DNA from: Nevskia sp.
GTDB lineage: Bacteria; Pseudomonadota; Gammaproteobacteria; Nevskiales; Nevskiaceae
Length of the DNA: 64,000 bases
Direction of reading: 5' to 3'
Assembly: GCF_021732705.1 (NCBI RefSeq)
Contig: NZ_JAKFUM010000007.1
Location: 124,001 to 188,000 of the forward strand
This document shows, in pieces, positions 50,699-59,767 of this stretch (position 1 is the first letter of the stretch; each line of letters begins with the position of its first letter). The notes below the pieces were generated by a model that was not told the origin of the DNA, made no database searches, and was given only the letters and a program-made list of their open reading frames with translations. A program made the translations under genes and the position numbers.

Positions 50699-52321
50699 TC
50701 AGCGGACGATGGATTGGGTGGCGAAAATCTGGCGAGTCGTCCCGTCGTAGCGCAGCGCGTAGGCCGCATCAATGCGGTCTTCCGGGCTCTGCCGATTCGG
50801 TTCAACCGTGAAGCGGAAAGCCGCGCCGTCGAGGTCTGCGCTCGGAACGAGCCAGCCAGCGCCCTGCGCAGATTCAAACAGCGCCTGCATGTAGTCGCGG
50901 GCCTTTCGCGTGGCTTCTGAAATCGGGAGATGGATGACCCCCCGAAGAAATTCGGTGATTCGGTTGTCGAGATCGGTCGACATATCCGAGACCGCGATCA
51001 GCTTGCGGAAGCTCGAATTCGTGCGTGCCAAGGTCAGCGAGTCGGCGAAGACATACTGCCCTCCGCCGTCAAAGCGCTCGAACAGCACCGGATTGATGTG
51101 CGCGTTCGCAAGATTCGACAGGTCGGCCTGCGTCGGCATGACGAGCTGACGGATACCGGTTCGATTGATCGGGTTCCCGCGGCCGGCGATCGGCCGGTTC
51201 TTCGCAGCGAGTCCCTGCGCGTTCGTCACAGCGTTGCGAGCGCATGCGCGCGCGATGTTGTAGGCCGCAGTGCCGATGACTGCGCGCCCGCCGTTCAGGG
51301 CGTCATCGGACTGGATTGGAGCCCAAAATGCCGCGCAGTAGTGGCTGTCGATCGCGAGCTGGTTCACGAACGCGATGGCTTGATCCGGAAGCAGAGTGCC
51401 GGCCACGTCGAAGCGGAACTGGCGGCCGGTGTCGTAGGCAAGCTGCGCCATCTGCGCGAGAAGGGCGGTCGACTGCGATCCGCCCGACGCGATGTAGTCG
51501 AACTGCAGCGTCGTTTCGGCCAGCCGGGTTCGTGCGAGCGTGTAATCCGCCGCCATGTACCCCGTGCTGCCTTCCAGGAAGTACGAAAGGACGGCGGATT
51601 GCGCGGTGCGATCTAGGCCGTTCGCGTCGCGGCCATAGGCGTTCGACCCTACGCGGATCGTCCCGCCCGGCGGGACGACGAACTGCACCGACTCGTTCTC
51701 GTCGAACTGCGAGGCGACGCTCGGCAGGTACAGCGACCGGCCGAAGTCATCAAGCGCCGCCGCGTTCAGCGATCCGGTCACGCTGAACAGGATTTCCCCA
51801 TCGACCGGATCGCGCAGCTGCACGGTCACGGACGTGGCATCGACCTGCGCCCCATTCATCATCAGCGCGTCGGCGTGCACTTCGACCCGGATGCCGTCGG
51901 CAAAGCAATCCATGTGCCGAATCGCCATCAGGTACGCCGTGCCAGGCAAGCTGGCCGACACGCTGAACGCCAGATTGCCGGTGACGGCGTCAGCGGTGAC
52001 GATGATGTAGCTCAGGGATGCGCCGGCAGTGGTGAGTCGGTGCACGACCGCCGCTGCCGCGCCACTGTTCAGCGCCTCGTTGACCTGTACGAGCGCCTCG
52101 TTCAGTGCCGAGGCCCGAATGGATTCGCCGCTTCCGAGGCGGCGCAGTGCGTTGCCGGCATTGACCAGAAACGGGCGATCAATGCGCCCGCGCTTTGATC
52201 GCATCGGGACTGCAAACACTTGGTCCGATTGATCAGGCGCGAAGCCTTCGCTCAGATCGCGAAGGGGGCTGAGCTGAACGCCAGGCTGCGCGCCAAGCTG
52301 TCGGACGAATGCCTTGACCAT
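50699..52321 (-). CDS. Putative tail sheath protein
   Basis: A 540-residue protein with AGGAAG before the ATG. An N-terminal VKAFVRQLGAQPGVQLSPLRDLSEGF and a long central region with many beta strands (LSYIIVTADAVTGNLAFSVSA, FDYIASGGSQSTALLAQMAQLAYDTGRQFRFDV) lead to a C-terminal section FRKLIAVSDMSTDLDNRITEFLRGVIHLPISEATRKARDYMQAL. That last block matches the sheath C-terminal subdomain (extra-strand donor and helix). Sheath implies a contractile tail. The sheath lies between the capsid and baseplate genes. Confidence 0.7.
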   Translation of the reverse strand: MVKAFVRQLGAQPGVQLSPLRDLSEGFAPDQSDQVFAVPMRSKRGRIDRPFLVNAGNALRRLGSGESIRASALNEALVQVNEALNSGAAAAVVHRLTTAGASLSYIIVTADAVTGNLAFSVSASLPGTAYLMAIRHMDCFADGIRVEVHADALMMNGAQVDATSVTVQLRDPVDGEILFSVTGSLNAAALDDFGRSLYLPSVASQFDENESVQFVVPPGGTIRVGSNAYGRDANGLDRTAQSAVLSYFLEGSTGYMAADYTLARTRLAETTLQFDYIASGGSQSTALLAQMAQLAYDTGRQFRFDVAGTLLPDQAIAFVNQLAIDSHYCAAFWAPIQSDDALNGGRAVIGTAAYNIARACARNAVTNAQGLAAKNRPIAGRGNPINRTGIRQLVMPTQADLSNLANAHINPVLFERFDGGGQYVFADSLTLARTNSSFRKLIAVSDMSTDLDNRITEFLRGVIHLPISEATRKARDYMQALFESAQGAGWLVPSADLDGAAFRFTVEPNRQSPEDRIDAAYALRYDGTTRQIFATQSIVR

Positions 52322-52345
52322 GATCGTAGCTTCCTGTTAGGGGGC

Positions 52346-52720
52346 TTACAGCGGCGTGAGTTCGACGGCTGAATCGGCCCACCGGTGCAGTTCAGCAAGC
52401 TGCTTCAAATCGGTGCGCAGACGCTGTTCGTCGTCGGGCGTGTTGAACGTCACGTCGGCAACGCCGCCGTACGGAGCGATGTTTGCTGATACGGCCGGGA
52501 ACGAAAGCGATCGCGCCGTGTTGTTGACGACGCGCATGACCTTTGGCCATTCCGGCGGCGACAGAGAGGCAGCGGCTTTCGCATCGGCAGCGGCCTTCGC
52601 GTCGGCAGCGGCCTGAGCGTCGGCAGCGGTCTTCGCATCGGCAGCGGCCTGAGCGTCGGCAGCGGCCTTCTGCTCTTCAGCGGTCGGCTCGCTCGACGGG
52701 TTTTGAGTGGACTTCGGCAT
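52346..52720 (-). CDS. Small virion-region protein with Ala-rich repeat arm
   Basis: A 124-residue protein between capsid and sheath, with AGGAG 6 bases before its ATG. Residues 18-52 are a tandem six-residue repeat of AAADAQ/AAADAK type that should form an alternating charged helix. The C-terminal half (VMRVVNNTARSLSFPAVSANI, then NTPDDEQRLRTDLKQLAELHRW) is a small beta/alpha module. A capsid decoration or head-tail connector protein with a flexible arm is possible; not established. Confidence 0.6.
   Translation of the reverse strand: MPKSTQNPSSEPTAEEQKAAADAQAAADAKTAADAQAAADAKAAADAKAAASLSPPEWPKVMRVVNNTARSLSFPAVSANIAPYGGVADVTFNTPDDEQRLRTDLKQLAELHRWADSAVELTPL
52568..52666 (-). repeat. 18-bp tandem repeats encoding AADA(Q/K)A
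   Basis: The DNA for residues 19-51 of the small virion-region protein consists of five to six copies of an 18-base unit close to GCGTCGGCAGCGGCCTGA (plus-strand reading), with single-base changes giving Gln or Lys. Slippage could change copy number. Confidence 0.75.
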
Positions 52721-52753
52721 CGGTTCGGCTCCTGAAGTGGTCGGCCTGTCTGC

Positions 52754-54442
52754 TTAGAACAGGTTGGTGACTTCGATCAGGGCCGCGCCGACGGCCGAAA
52801 GGTCGTGCGGGTTGGTCTCGGTGTAGGTACGCGCGTAGAAGCCGTAGCCCGAATTCATGTCGTTGCCGGTCGACAGCGGGAAGAAGCTCGGCGCGACAGC
52901 GTCGCTGATGATGATCGGGTTACGCGCCGCGGTCATCGACGTGCCAATCGCGAGGATCGTCGCGCCCTTGTTGTCCGCCGTCTGCGAAACCACCTTCGGC
53001 GAGTAATACACGTCGACGACATCCATGAACCTGCCCAGGCGATAGATGCCCGCGCGCTCGGTGATGCCCGCCGGCGTGAACATATCGCGCGGCAGGTACT
53101 TCATCTGCGCCCCGACGTTGCGCGGCACATACAGCTGCGTGACGCCATGGTCCTTGGTCGCTTCAGCCATGCGCTGACCGGTGATTCCCAGCACTGCGAG
53201 GAAGTCCAGCCAGACCATCGAACGAATCTTCTGCTGGCTGGCATTCGGCCAGTCGAAGTTGAAGGTCTCGACGTTGCCGTTCGACTGGGCGATCCGATAC
53301 AGCTTGCGCAGCGCGCGGTAGTGGCGTTCGTTCATGAACTGGATACGCGCGGCCTCGCTCGACATGGTCAGCGGCGACAGGCCGACTTCGGCCTCGAACT
53401 GGCCGATCGCGTCGACGCTCGCGCGCACGATGCCGCGGTCCGGATTGGCGTAAATCTTGAAGACTTCAGCCTTCGTGCTGAACCGGGCGGTCAGGGCCGA
53501 CTGGTTGTCCTCGAAGTCGATGAAACCGGTGATGTGCACGAGCGCGCCGGCCGGGAGCGCCGGGGCCGACGTGATCGCGAATGCGCCAGTGCTGGGGGTG
53601 ACGGTGCCGCCGATTGCATACGTGGTGCCGGCGAGGATCACGGAGCCGACGATGGTCTGCGCAGCGCCAGCCGATTCGATTTCGCGCGCCGCGATCTTGC
53701 CGTTGACATAGACCGCCGTACGGCCCTTCAGGATGCGCACGGGCGGGCTGGCTCCGTCGACCGTCTGGTCGTCGGTCATGCGCGCACGGAAGTTGCCCGC
53801 CATGGTCGCGCCTGGGGCAAGCGCAATCGAGCGCTCCGAAGTCATGAACACGTCGCCGGACGGCACGCCGTCGAGCGAGTCGCCAGCCAGAACTTCGCCG
53901 GCATCGTTTTCGGCGTTGTGGCTGATGATGATCACGCGGCCTTCGTTCGACTTCATGTCGGCGGAGACGTAGCCCGCGAACGGAATGGCCTGCACGAACG
54001 ACGTGATGATGCCGATCGCCGGGGCGTTCGGGTGCAAGCTGATCTGGTCGTGATGGCCCGACTCGGCCGAATCCAGGGTGTTGTCGAGGGTGTTGCCCAG
54101 GCCGATCAGCTTGCGCTGGGACGGCACGAGGCTGTGCCCCATGTGCAGCGCGTAATGGATCAGATCGCCGCCCGGCGCGCGGCCGTGCTCCTTCTCGTAG
54201 TTGCTGACGCCGTCGAGGAAGTTGGACAGCAGGGATTCGCGCTTGGTCGGCGGCGTCGAGTCGAGGATTGCGGCAAGCGCCTCCGGCACCGGGGTATTGC
54301 CCGGCCGGCTTTCAGCAGCGGTCACGAAGTCGGCGGCGGCGGCGGAATCAAGCGTTCCGTTCGAGCCGGCAGCGACAGCGCGCAGTTCAGTGGTGAATCG
54401 TGCGGCACGACGCTGATCCGCAAGGGTGGGATGATTCGACAT
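52754..54442 (-). CDS. Putative major capsid protein with an insertion domain
   Basis: A 562-residue protein starting at the ATG at 54442 (CGGAGAA just before it). The order fits an HK97-fold capsid: a helical N-arm (TKRESLLSNFLDGVSNYEKEHG), E-loop-like strands, a beta-rich insertion (about 195-330: GTTYAIGGTVTPSTGAFAIT), and a P-domain with QFMNERHYRALRKLYRIAQSNG, then ITERAGIYRLGRFMDVVDVYYSP. The C-terminus ends in a strand (AALIEVTNLF). It is the longest structural protein here apart from the tape-measure and DUF1800 proteins. Its place between baseplate spike and sheath genes is unusual. Confidence 0.65.
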   Translation of the reverse strand: MSNHPTLADQRRAARFTTELRAVAAGSNGTLDSAAAADFVTAAESRPGNTPVPEALAAILDSTPPTKRESLLSNFLDGVSNYEKEHGRAPGGDLIHYALHMGHSLVPSQRKLIGLGNTLDNTLDSAESGHHDQISLHPNAPAIGIITSFVQAIPFAGYVSADMKSNEGRVIIISHNAENDAGEVLAGDSLDGVPSGDVFMTSERSIALAPGATMAGNFRARMTDDQTVDGASPPVRILKGRTAVYVNGKIAAREIESAGAAQTIVGSVILAGTTYAIGGTVTPSTGAFAITSAPALPAGALVHITGFIDFEDNQSALTARFSTKAEVFKIYANPDRGIVRASVDAIGQFEAEVGLSPLTMSSEAARIQFMNERHYRALRKLYRIAQSNGNVETFNFDWPNASQQKIRSMVWLDFLAVLGITGQRMAEATKDHGVTQLYVPRNVGAQMKYLPRDMFTPAGITERAGIYRLGRFMDVVDVYYSPKVVSQTADNKGATILAIGTSMTAARNPIIISDAVAPSFFPLSTGNDMNSGYGFYARTYTETNPHDLSAVGAALIEVTNLF

Positions 54443-54542
54443 GGCTTCTCCGGGTTTCAACGAGTGCGCGAAATGCGCGATTGGCTGTGCGAGATGAATC
54501 TAGTGGGTCTGGTTTCGCTTTTCGGGCCGGTTTTCCTGACGC

Positions 54543-55013
54543 TTACGCAGTCAGTTCGGCAAGCTCTTCCTTGGCGATTTCGACCGCCTCGGTGATGTTT
54601 GCGAGCTGCGCACGCAGATGGACTTCGCGAATCCGGCGTGATGCCCGAACGCCGTCCGGGGCCGCTGTTTTCGACGCAGCGAGGCGCTTCTGTCGCGCAG
54701 CGCGGCGCGCGTTGAGCCCGTCCACGATCTCGCGAATCGCGCCATCCAAATCATCCTGCCGCTTGATCGGGAACGGCCGGCCGTTCAGCAGAACCTGGAA
54801 GATGTCGCCCGTCAGCTTCACGAGCAGCTTCACGGTCTGCCCGTCCTTGAACAGCAAGTGCGCCTCTCGAAAACTGATGCCGTTGCTGCGACGGGTTGCC
54901 TTGCTCACTTCCGGGGTTTGCGCAAGCGGTGCCCCCAGCTTCAGAAACTGGCGCGCTGCAGCGCCCAGCGATTTCGCGGTCGCGGCAGGGGATGAAAGGT
55001 CAAGGGCAAGCAT
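54543..55013 (-). CDS. Uncharacterised phage protein upstream of the capsid gene
   Basis: A 156-residue protein. The middle has a compact beta hairpin and helix (ISFREAHLLFKDGQTVKLLVKLTGDIFQVLLNGRPFPIK, then DLDGAIREIVDGLNARRAARQKRLA), followed by basic helices. The small domain resembles those attached to phage defence-evasion or virion proteins, but I cannot name it. It lies between the spike and capsid genes and may be a scaffold, decoration or packaged protein. Confidence 0.6.
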   Translation of the reverse strand: MLALDLSSPAATAKSLGAAARQFLKLGAPLAQTPEVSKATRRSNGISFREAHLLFKDGQTVKLLVKLTGDIFQVLLNGRPFPIKRQDDLDGAIREIVDGLNARRAARQKRLAASKTAAPDGVRASRRIREVHLRAQLANITEAVEIAKEELAELTA

Positions 55014-55024
55014 GGGACTGACTC

Positions 55025-55603
55025 CTATGGGACGGGGGGGCCACCGGTACCGTTTCCGGACTGGACGAGGCTGGTTCGGTGGGTGCGCAAGCTGATCGGC
55101 CCGGCCCGGACATCGCCTTGCACCGTCACGTCGCCGGATACCGTCACATCGCCGTCGATCGCTGTGACGGGGGCGACGATCGCGACTTCTGCAGTTGCTG
55201 TGACGGTCACCCGGCTGGGCTCAATCACAACCGTCGTGCCGCCGACCGTGATGGCGTAGCTCGTGCCGGCGGTGTGCGCCTGCGCCTGATCGGCGTCGGT
55301 TTCGATGTTGGCGTGGTGCCAGCGCCGGGTTCCGACCTCGTTCCCGACACGCTTCGGCCGGTAGCCGGTGATGATCGGATAGCGCGGATCGCCCGCCTCG
55401 AATTCGATCCAAACGCGGTCCCCGACTAGGATGCGGATTTCGGTGTGCTCGGACTTGTCGCCGATCGAGTACTCGAAGTCCGCTTCCGGGAACACGTCAG
55501 CCCCGTCGGTCACGCCCGGTATCTCGACGCGACAAAGCCGCGTCTGCGGGTCGTAGGCGGCAACGAATGCCGGGTACTTGCCGACCATGGTTCCGGTCTT
55601 CAC
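55025..55603 (-). CDS. Putative baseplate spike (gp5/VgrG-like OB-fold) protein
   Basis: A 192-residue protein read from the GTG at 55603, which overlaps the hub stop (GTGA) and has GGCGAGG 7 bases upstream; an ATG at 55588 is the alternative. The segment FVAAYDPQTRLCRVEIPGVTDGADVFPEADFEYSIGD and then VGDRVWIEFEAGDPRYPIITGYRP is the OB-fold of gp5-type spikes. The C-terminal part (VTVTATAEVAIVAPVTAIDGDVTVSGDVTVQGDV) has the repeated two-residue alternation of a beta-helix spike. This protein pierces the envelope at the tail tip. The open frame to 55783 is not coding beyond this start. Confidence 0.75.
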   Translation of the reverse strand: MKTGTMVGKYPAFVAAYDPQTRLCRVEIPGVTDGADVFPEADFEYSIGDKSEHTEIRILVGDRVWIEFEAGDPRYPIITGYRPKRVGNEVGTRRWHHANIETDADQAQAHTAGTSYAITVGGTTVVIEPSRVTVTATAEVAIVAPVTAIDGDVTVSGDVTVQGDVRAGPISLRTHRTSLVQSGNGTGGPPVP

Positions 55604-56493
55604 TCGTCGACCTCGCCAAGCCAGAACTTGCTGAATGTGCGCGTTGCGCTCCCATCTGCCGCGCTGGCGACGTGGTGCGCAGCGGTCACGACAACCTGCG
55701 GCCGGCCGTCGACCTCGAACACATCGCCGGCATTGATGTCGGGGCGGAACAGGCCGGTCGCGGTGCGCCGGGTGATCAGGCACCGGGTCATGCTCCGAAG
55801 CGTCATCTCATCTTTGCGCGGCGAGTACATCACTGCGCGCTCGCGTGATCGATTGCCGAAAATGAGCGCGCCGTCGGGTCGCACGGAGTAGAACCAGGGC
55901 ACTTGATGCCGTTCAAGGAATTGGCTGTCGATCAGCGTGGTCGCGGACGCTGCAATTCGCGATACCGGCTCACCAGCCTGAAGATCGCGCAGCCGGGCGA
56001 ACCGGATGCTGCCCTCCCGCCAGAAGATCGCCCCGCCCTCTTCCTGCAGCAGCGCCGCTATCTGATAGCTGGGGGTTTCGCCGACATAGCAGGCGAATCG
56101 CGGCACCCGGAAGTCTTGGGCGATTGGCACCTGAGCGCCGCAAGCTGCATAGATGCCGCCCAGCGTCGCGTTTTCCTTGACGACGGCCGTCCGCCGCCGA
56201 TACGAAATCTCGTGCGCGCGGTTCAGGTAGGCAACGATCTGGATTGCGGCGGTCGACCGGCCCTGCTGCTCACCGATAGCGGCGAAACTCGGCACCGACT
56301 TCATGATCCGGTATTCGACGCCGCGGCCAACCGTGATGACCCCGCCTTCAACGAGTTCGGCGGCAAGCCGCTCGTCGCGGATGAAGTTCGCTTCGACCGT
56401 CAGCGGGATCGGGGTCAGGTCGGAGCGCAGCGTCAGCGAGACGATCGAATCGCCCGGAACCTCGAAATCGCCAGCTCGAACGAACGCAGACAC
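55600..56493 (-). CDS. Putative baseplate hub protein
   Basis: A 297-residue protein starting at a GTG 2 bases after the previous stop. It has a beta-barrel N-terminus (DSIVSLTLRSDLTPIPLTVEANF) and a central GGIYAACGAQVPIAQDFRVP segment, then QIAALLQEEGGAIFWREGSIRFARL and a C-terminal INAGDVFEVDGRPQVVVTAAHHV. This order is that of gp27/VgrG-N hub rings that hold the spike. Its stop overlaps the spike start, which supports a hub-spike pair. Confidence 0.65.
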   Translation of the reverse strand: MSAFVRAGDFEVPGDSIVSLTLRSDLTPIPLTVEANFIRDERLAAELVEGGVITVGRGVEYRIMKSVPSFAAIGEQQGRSTAAIQIVAYLNRAHEISYRRRTAVVKENATLGGIYAACGAQVPIAQDFRVPRFACYVGETPSYQIAALLQEEGGAIFWREGSIRFARLRDLQAGEPVSRIAASATTLIDSQFLERHQVPWFYSVRPDGALIFGNRSRERAVMYSPRKDEMTLRSMTRCLITRRTATGLFRPDINAGDVFEVDGRPQVVVTAAHHVASAADGSATRTFSKFWLGEVDE

Positions 56494-56495
56494 CT

Positions 56496-56894
56496 TCAGA
56501 CCCCGATGATCGGCCGCGAAAAAGCGCTGAATCGAACAAGCTCTTCAGCCTGGGTGATGTCTTGCGTGACCTCGCTGCTCCGCCGCCCGTAAACCTGCAC
56601 CCCGAGCGACTCCGCCGATTCAAGGTGCAATGCGTTCTCACGCTCGACGTAGAGCACGAACAGCGGACGGACGATGCCCCACTCGCCGACCGTCAATACG
56701 GTGTCTTCCGTCAGGGTCCGCAGTTCGGCTGAATTCGCAGCGCCGCCGGGAATAGACGCAACCGGCCCGTATGCGGCGTAGAAGCGCAGCGCGTCCATCG
56801 CCTGCTGCTGAACCTGCGCAAGTTCCAAAACGATGCCCACCGAGCGCGAATTCTCGATGTACTCGGACGCAAGTCGGGCGATCGACGCGGCCAT
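56496..56894 (-). CDS. Phage tail-region protein, uncharacterised
   Basis: A 132-residue protein between the tube and hub candidates, with 2-base gaps to both. It begins with a helix (MAASIARLASEYIENSRSVGIVLELAQVQQQAMDALRFY), followed by a beta-rich part (TVLTVGEWGIVRPLFVLYVERENALHLES). This could be a tail terminator or tape-measure chaperone. No known family was recognised. Confidence 0.6.
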   Translation of the reverse strand: MAASIARLASEYIENSRSVGIVLELAQVQQQAMDALRFYAAYGPVASIPGGAANSAELRTLTEDTVLTVGEWGIVRPLFVLYVERENALHLESAESLGVQVYGRRSSEVTQDITQAEELVRFSAFSRPIIGV

Positions 56895-56896
56895 GC

Positions 56897-57385
56897 TTAA
56901 CCGACGAGAGAGCCGAGAACGGTCTCGCCGAAGAAGTTGTAGAACATCGTGCCGGTGTACTGGGTGACCTGGCTGCGCGACTCGAAACTGCGTTCTGCCG
57001 GGTCCATCTTCAGGAATGCATCCCGAATCTTCACCGACCGGTAAAACGCTTCCGGGGAGCCCTCGAAAAGCGTGCAGTCGACATTTCGGCCGTTCAGCCG
57101 GTGGATGGCATCGTACCCATGGCCCAATACCGTTTCGGTGATGGTGATCTGGCCCTGCATCGCAGTTTCAAGTACCTGCGCCTGCCAAGTTTTCTGCCCG
57201 CCCGGAAGCCAGACTTCGACTTCGCCGGCGGGGCTCAATACCGGCCAGGTGAAATCCTTGATCAGCACCGTCAAGTGCTCGAAGCCCGAAATCACGATAC
57301 GAGCGTCACTCGCGAGGGAACGGTTCCCAAGCGCCTTGTTGACAAGGTACTGGGCTTTCAGGAAATCAGCGGAGTTCAAGGGCAT
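56897..57385 (-). CDS. Putative tail tube protein
   Basis: A 162-residue protein. The strands FEHLTVLIKDFTWPVLSPAG, EVEVWLPGGQKTWQAQVLETAMQGQITITETVLG, and later FYRSVKIRDAFLKMDPAERSFESRSQV followed by GTMFYNFFG fit the tail tube fold of contractile tails. Its size matches T4 gp19-like tubes (about 160 residues). It lies beside the tape-measure gene and the hub genes. The identification rests on fold pattern and context. Confidence 0.6.
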   Translation of the reverse strand: MPLNSADFLKAQYLVNKALGNRSLASDARIVISGFEHLTVLIKDFTWPVLSPAGEVEVWLPGGQKTWQAQVLETAMQGQITITETVLGHGYDAIHRLNGRNVDCTLFEGSPEAFYRSVKIRDAFLKMDPAERSFESRSQVTQYTGTMFYNFFGETVLGSLVG

Positions 57386-57461
57386 GGGACGCGACCGGCG
57401 GCAGTGGGTGCGCTGCTATCGTTGCCCACTGCCCCAGTCGATCCAGGCGCAGTTTTCCTCG

Positions 57462-59765
57462 TCAGCTTTTCGACCCTATGCCACCGGTCTGAATGTGCGC
57501 CAGCAGGCGGTCGCTCAGGTTCTGGCTGATGTCCTGCGGCGGGAGAGCGTCGCCTTGGGCGATCGGGTTCACGGCTGCCGCGAGTGGAATGCGAGGGGCT
57601 TCCGGCGGCTTTGGCGGCGACGGAACAGCGACTGCAGGCGACGAACCGCGCGCCGCTGGCGCTGATGCACCCAGCGCCGACGCGCTGCCCGATGCAGCCA
57701 ATTTCAGCAGTTCGGCCTTCTCGTCGGCGGCGCGCCGCAGAGTGCTCGCCTGCACGGCCGCACTTGAACTTTTGAACAGGGTGCTGTTGTTCTTGGCTTT
57801 GTAGTCTTGGATCAGCCCGATGATGTCGGCATCGCTGAGCTGAGCGATGTCGCTACCTTTCAGCGCCTTCTGAATGACACCAGTCTTCGCCCCGAACTGC
57901 ACCGCCGTCGAGAACACGGCTTCATGCACAGCCTTCCCGCGCGAGCCCAAGTCGATCCCCGACGCGCGAAGCCTTGCGAGTTGGGGAGCGTAGTGCGTGT
58001 TTGTGATGTACTGGTGCTGAGCGTCAGCGAAAGCAGGGTCTTTTGCGACCTGCCGGTACTTCGCATCGAATTCGGGCGATCCAGGCTGCAGGCCCGCGAA
58101 CTCCGCGCCGAATGGCGACGATCGCAGAAAGTCTTGGAGCGACCCGTTTTTCGTGGCGAGCTGATACGCGCCATAGCTCTTCCCTCCGAAATCCCCGGTA
58201 CCTTTCGAGATGGTACCGACCCCACGACCACTGGTCTCGAACAGCGCGCTGATATGCCCGATCGCGTACTTCCCTGCGTTGGCTGCCACTTCGATTCCCC
58301 TACTGGTGATGTCTACTGCGGCGTCATAGCCGCGCTTGATCGCGCGCACAGGCGCGCTCGTGGCCACGACCTCGATGCCGCGACTGGTCGCATCGACGGC
58401 CTTGTCGTAAAGGCCGACCGCTTTGTTGGCCACGCCCTTGATGAAGTCGATCCCGGCTCCGATCAGCGGAGATAGCGAATCGGAGATCGAGCTGATCAGG
58501 CCAGGCCCGAACGTAGCGCCCAATACGCCGCCAACGATGGTTCCGAGACCAGGCAAGATCGCCGTACCGAGTGCGGCACCCAACAAGCCGCCGCTGATGT
58601 TCGCGCCAGTGCTGGCCGCGTTCGTCAGTTGCTTGTCCCGACGCTGTTCCGGCGTCAGCGACTTGTCGCGCGCGGTGCTGATCGCATCCGACACTCCGAA
58701 CCCGGCCGCGATCAGCGCCCCGAGGATTCCTCCGCGCGATCCGAAGGCGCGCAAGCCAGCCGCGCCGCGCGACAACAGGTTGCCGCCGATGCGACCGGGG
58801 AGCGCCGCCGCAGTACGGCCGGCGCTGGCCAGCGCGCCGGGGGCGCTGACGACGATGCTCTTGAGGAACGCTGGCGCTTTCTTCAGCGCGCCAAAAATGC
58901 TTTTCGTCTTGCCGGCGAGAAGGCCCCCAAGCCCGCCTTCCAAAAGATCACCATTCAGGAAATTTGACGCCCTGCTGAGCAGGCTGCCGATAGGCCCTGC
59001 AACCGCAGCCCGACTTCCGATCGCGTCGCGCTCGGACAGCGTCTTCCAGATTTTCTTGAGCCAGCCAACCTGCTGCTTTTGCGGGTCTTTACCGAAGAGC
59101 TTGGAGATACCCCGCGCAACCGGTTGAACGGCGCGCGCGACCTCGTTCGCAGCGGTCACCGCCGGATCAATGTTGTCTGCGCCCTCAGACACTCCCTTGA
59201 TCGCGTCGATCAGGTCGGAGTTCTGGCGCTCGCGCATGCGCCGATCGTCAGCGTCGTCAGCGGCAGTTCCGGAACCTGCCGCACCGCCAGGATCAAGCCG
59301 AGCGCCCGGCGTGAATCGCCCCAGTCGATCGCGACCGCGCGATGCGGGGGTCGATACGCCGTCGCGGGTTGCCGCTCCGGCTGTGCGGGTTGGCGAGCCG
59401 CCCCGCTGTGAGCCAGGTACGCGCTCTTGAACAGTACGGTCAGCCGCAGCTGCACGGACCGGCCGCGCGATGGCGACCTTGCCGCCTGCGGCCGATCCGC
59501 TTGGGGCTGCACGACTGGTTGCGGCCGGTCCGCTTCGGAATGCACGGCCGGTCTGAGGCGGCTCGCTGCGCCCATTCACGCCGGCCACCGTCTGACGCCC
59601 CGGACTGCGCGCTACCGCCGCGGTGCGGCGTTGCGGCTGCTGTGTTCCTTCCAGCAACCGACGAATGCGCATGACCTCGCGCCGAATCTCGTCGGTCTTT
59701 TTTGCCTCCGCGTCGAACTGCACGCGGGACGTAACGATGAAGCCGTCGCGATCGGTGAAAGCCAT
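57462..59765 (-). CDS. Tape-measure-type protein with C-terminal muralytic (VgrG3-like) domain
   Basis: A 767-residue protein. Residues 1-230 are charged and disordered (Arg/Gly/Ala-rich). The middle (about 280-480) holds repeated Gly/Ala-rich hydrophobic helices (GGLLGAALGTAILPGLGTIVGGVLGATFGPGL) and a duplicated segment (DATSRGIEVVATSAPVRAIKRGYDAAVDITSRGIEV). The C-terminal domain from about 505 to 660 has FETSGRGVGTISKGTG, GKSYGAYQLATKNGS with Glu510, PEFDAKYRQVAKDPAFADAQ and YITNTHYAPQLARLRASGIDL, matching the lytic domain of VgrG3/tail lysozymes. It should open peptidoglycan during DNA entry. The ATG lies 2 bases after the previous stop. Confidence 0.68.
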   Translation of the reverse strand: MAFTDRDGFIVTSRVQFDAEAKKTDEIRREVMRIRRLLEGTQQPQRRTAAVARSPGRQTVAGVNGRSEPPQTGRAFRSGPAATSRAAPSGSAAGGKVAIARPVRAAAADRTVQERVPGSQRGGSPTRTAGAATRDGVSTPASRGRDRLGRFTPGARLDPGGAAGSGTAADDADDRRMRERQNSDLIDAIKGVSEGADNIDPAVTAANEVARAVQPVARGISKLFGKDPQKQQVGWLKKIWKTLSERDAIGSRAAVAGPIGSLLSRASNFLNGDLLEGGLGGLLAGKTKSIFGALKKAPAFLKSIVVSAPGALASAGRTAAALPGRIGGNLLSRGAAGLRAFGSRGGILGALIAAGFGVSDAISTARDKSLTPEQRRDKQLTNAASTGANISGGLLGAALGTAILPGLGTIVGGVLGATFGPGLISSISDSLSPLIGAGIDFIKGVANKAVGLYDKAVDATSRGIEVVATSAPVRAIKRGYDAAVDITSRGIEVAANAGKYAIGHISALFETSGRGVGTISKGTGDFGGKSYGAYQLATKNGSLQDFLRSSPFGAEFAGLQPGSPEFDAKYRQVAKDPAFADAQHQYITNTHYAPQLARLRASGIDLGSRGKAVHEAVFSTAVQFGAKTGVIQKALKGSDIAQLSDADIIGLIQDYKAKNNSTLFKSSSAAVQASTLRRAADEKAELLKLAASGSASALGASAPAARGSSPAVAVPSPPKPPEAPRIPLAAAVNPIAQGDALPPQDISQNLSDRLLAHIQTGGIGSKS

Positions 59766-59767
59766 CG

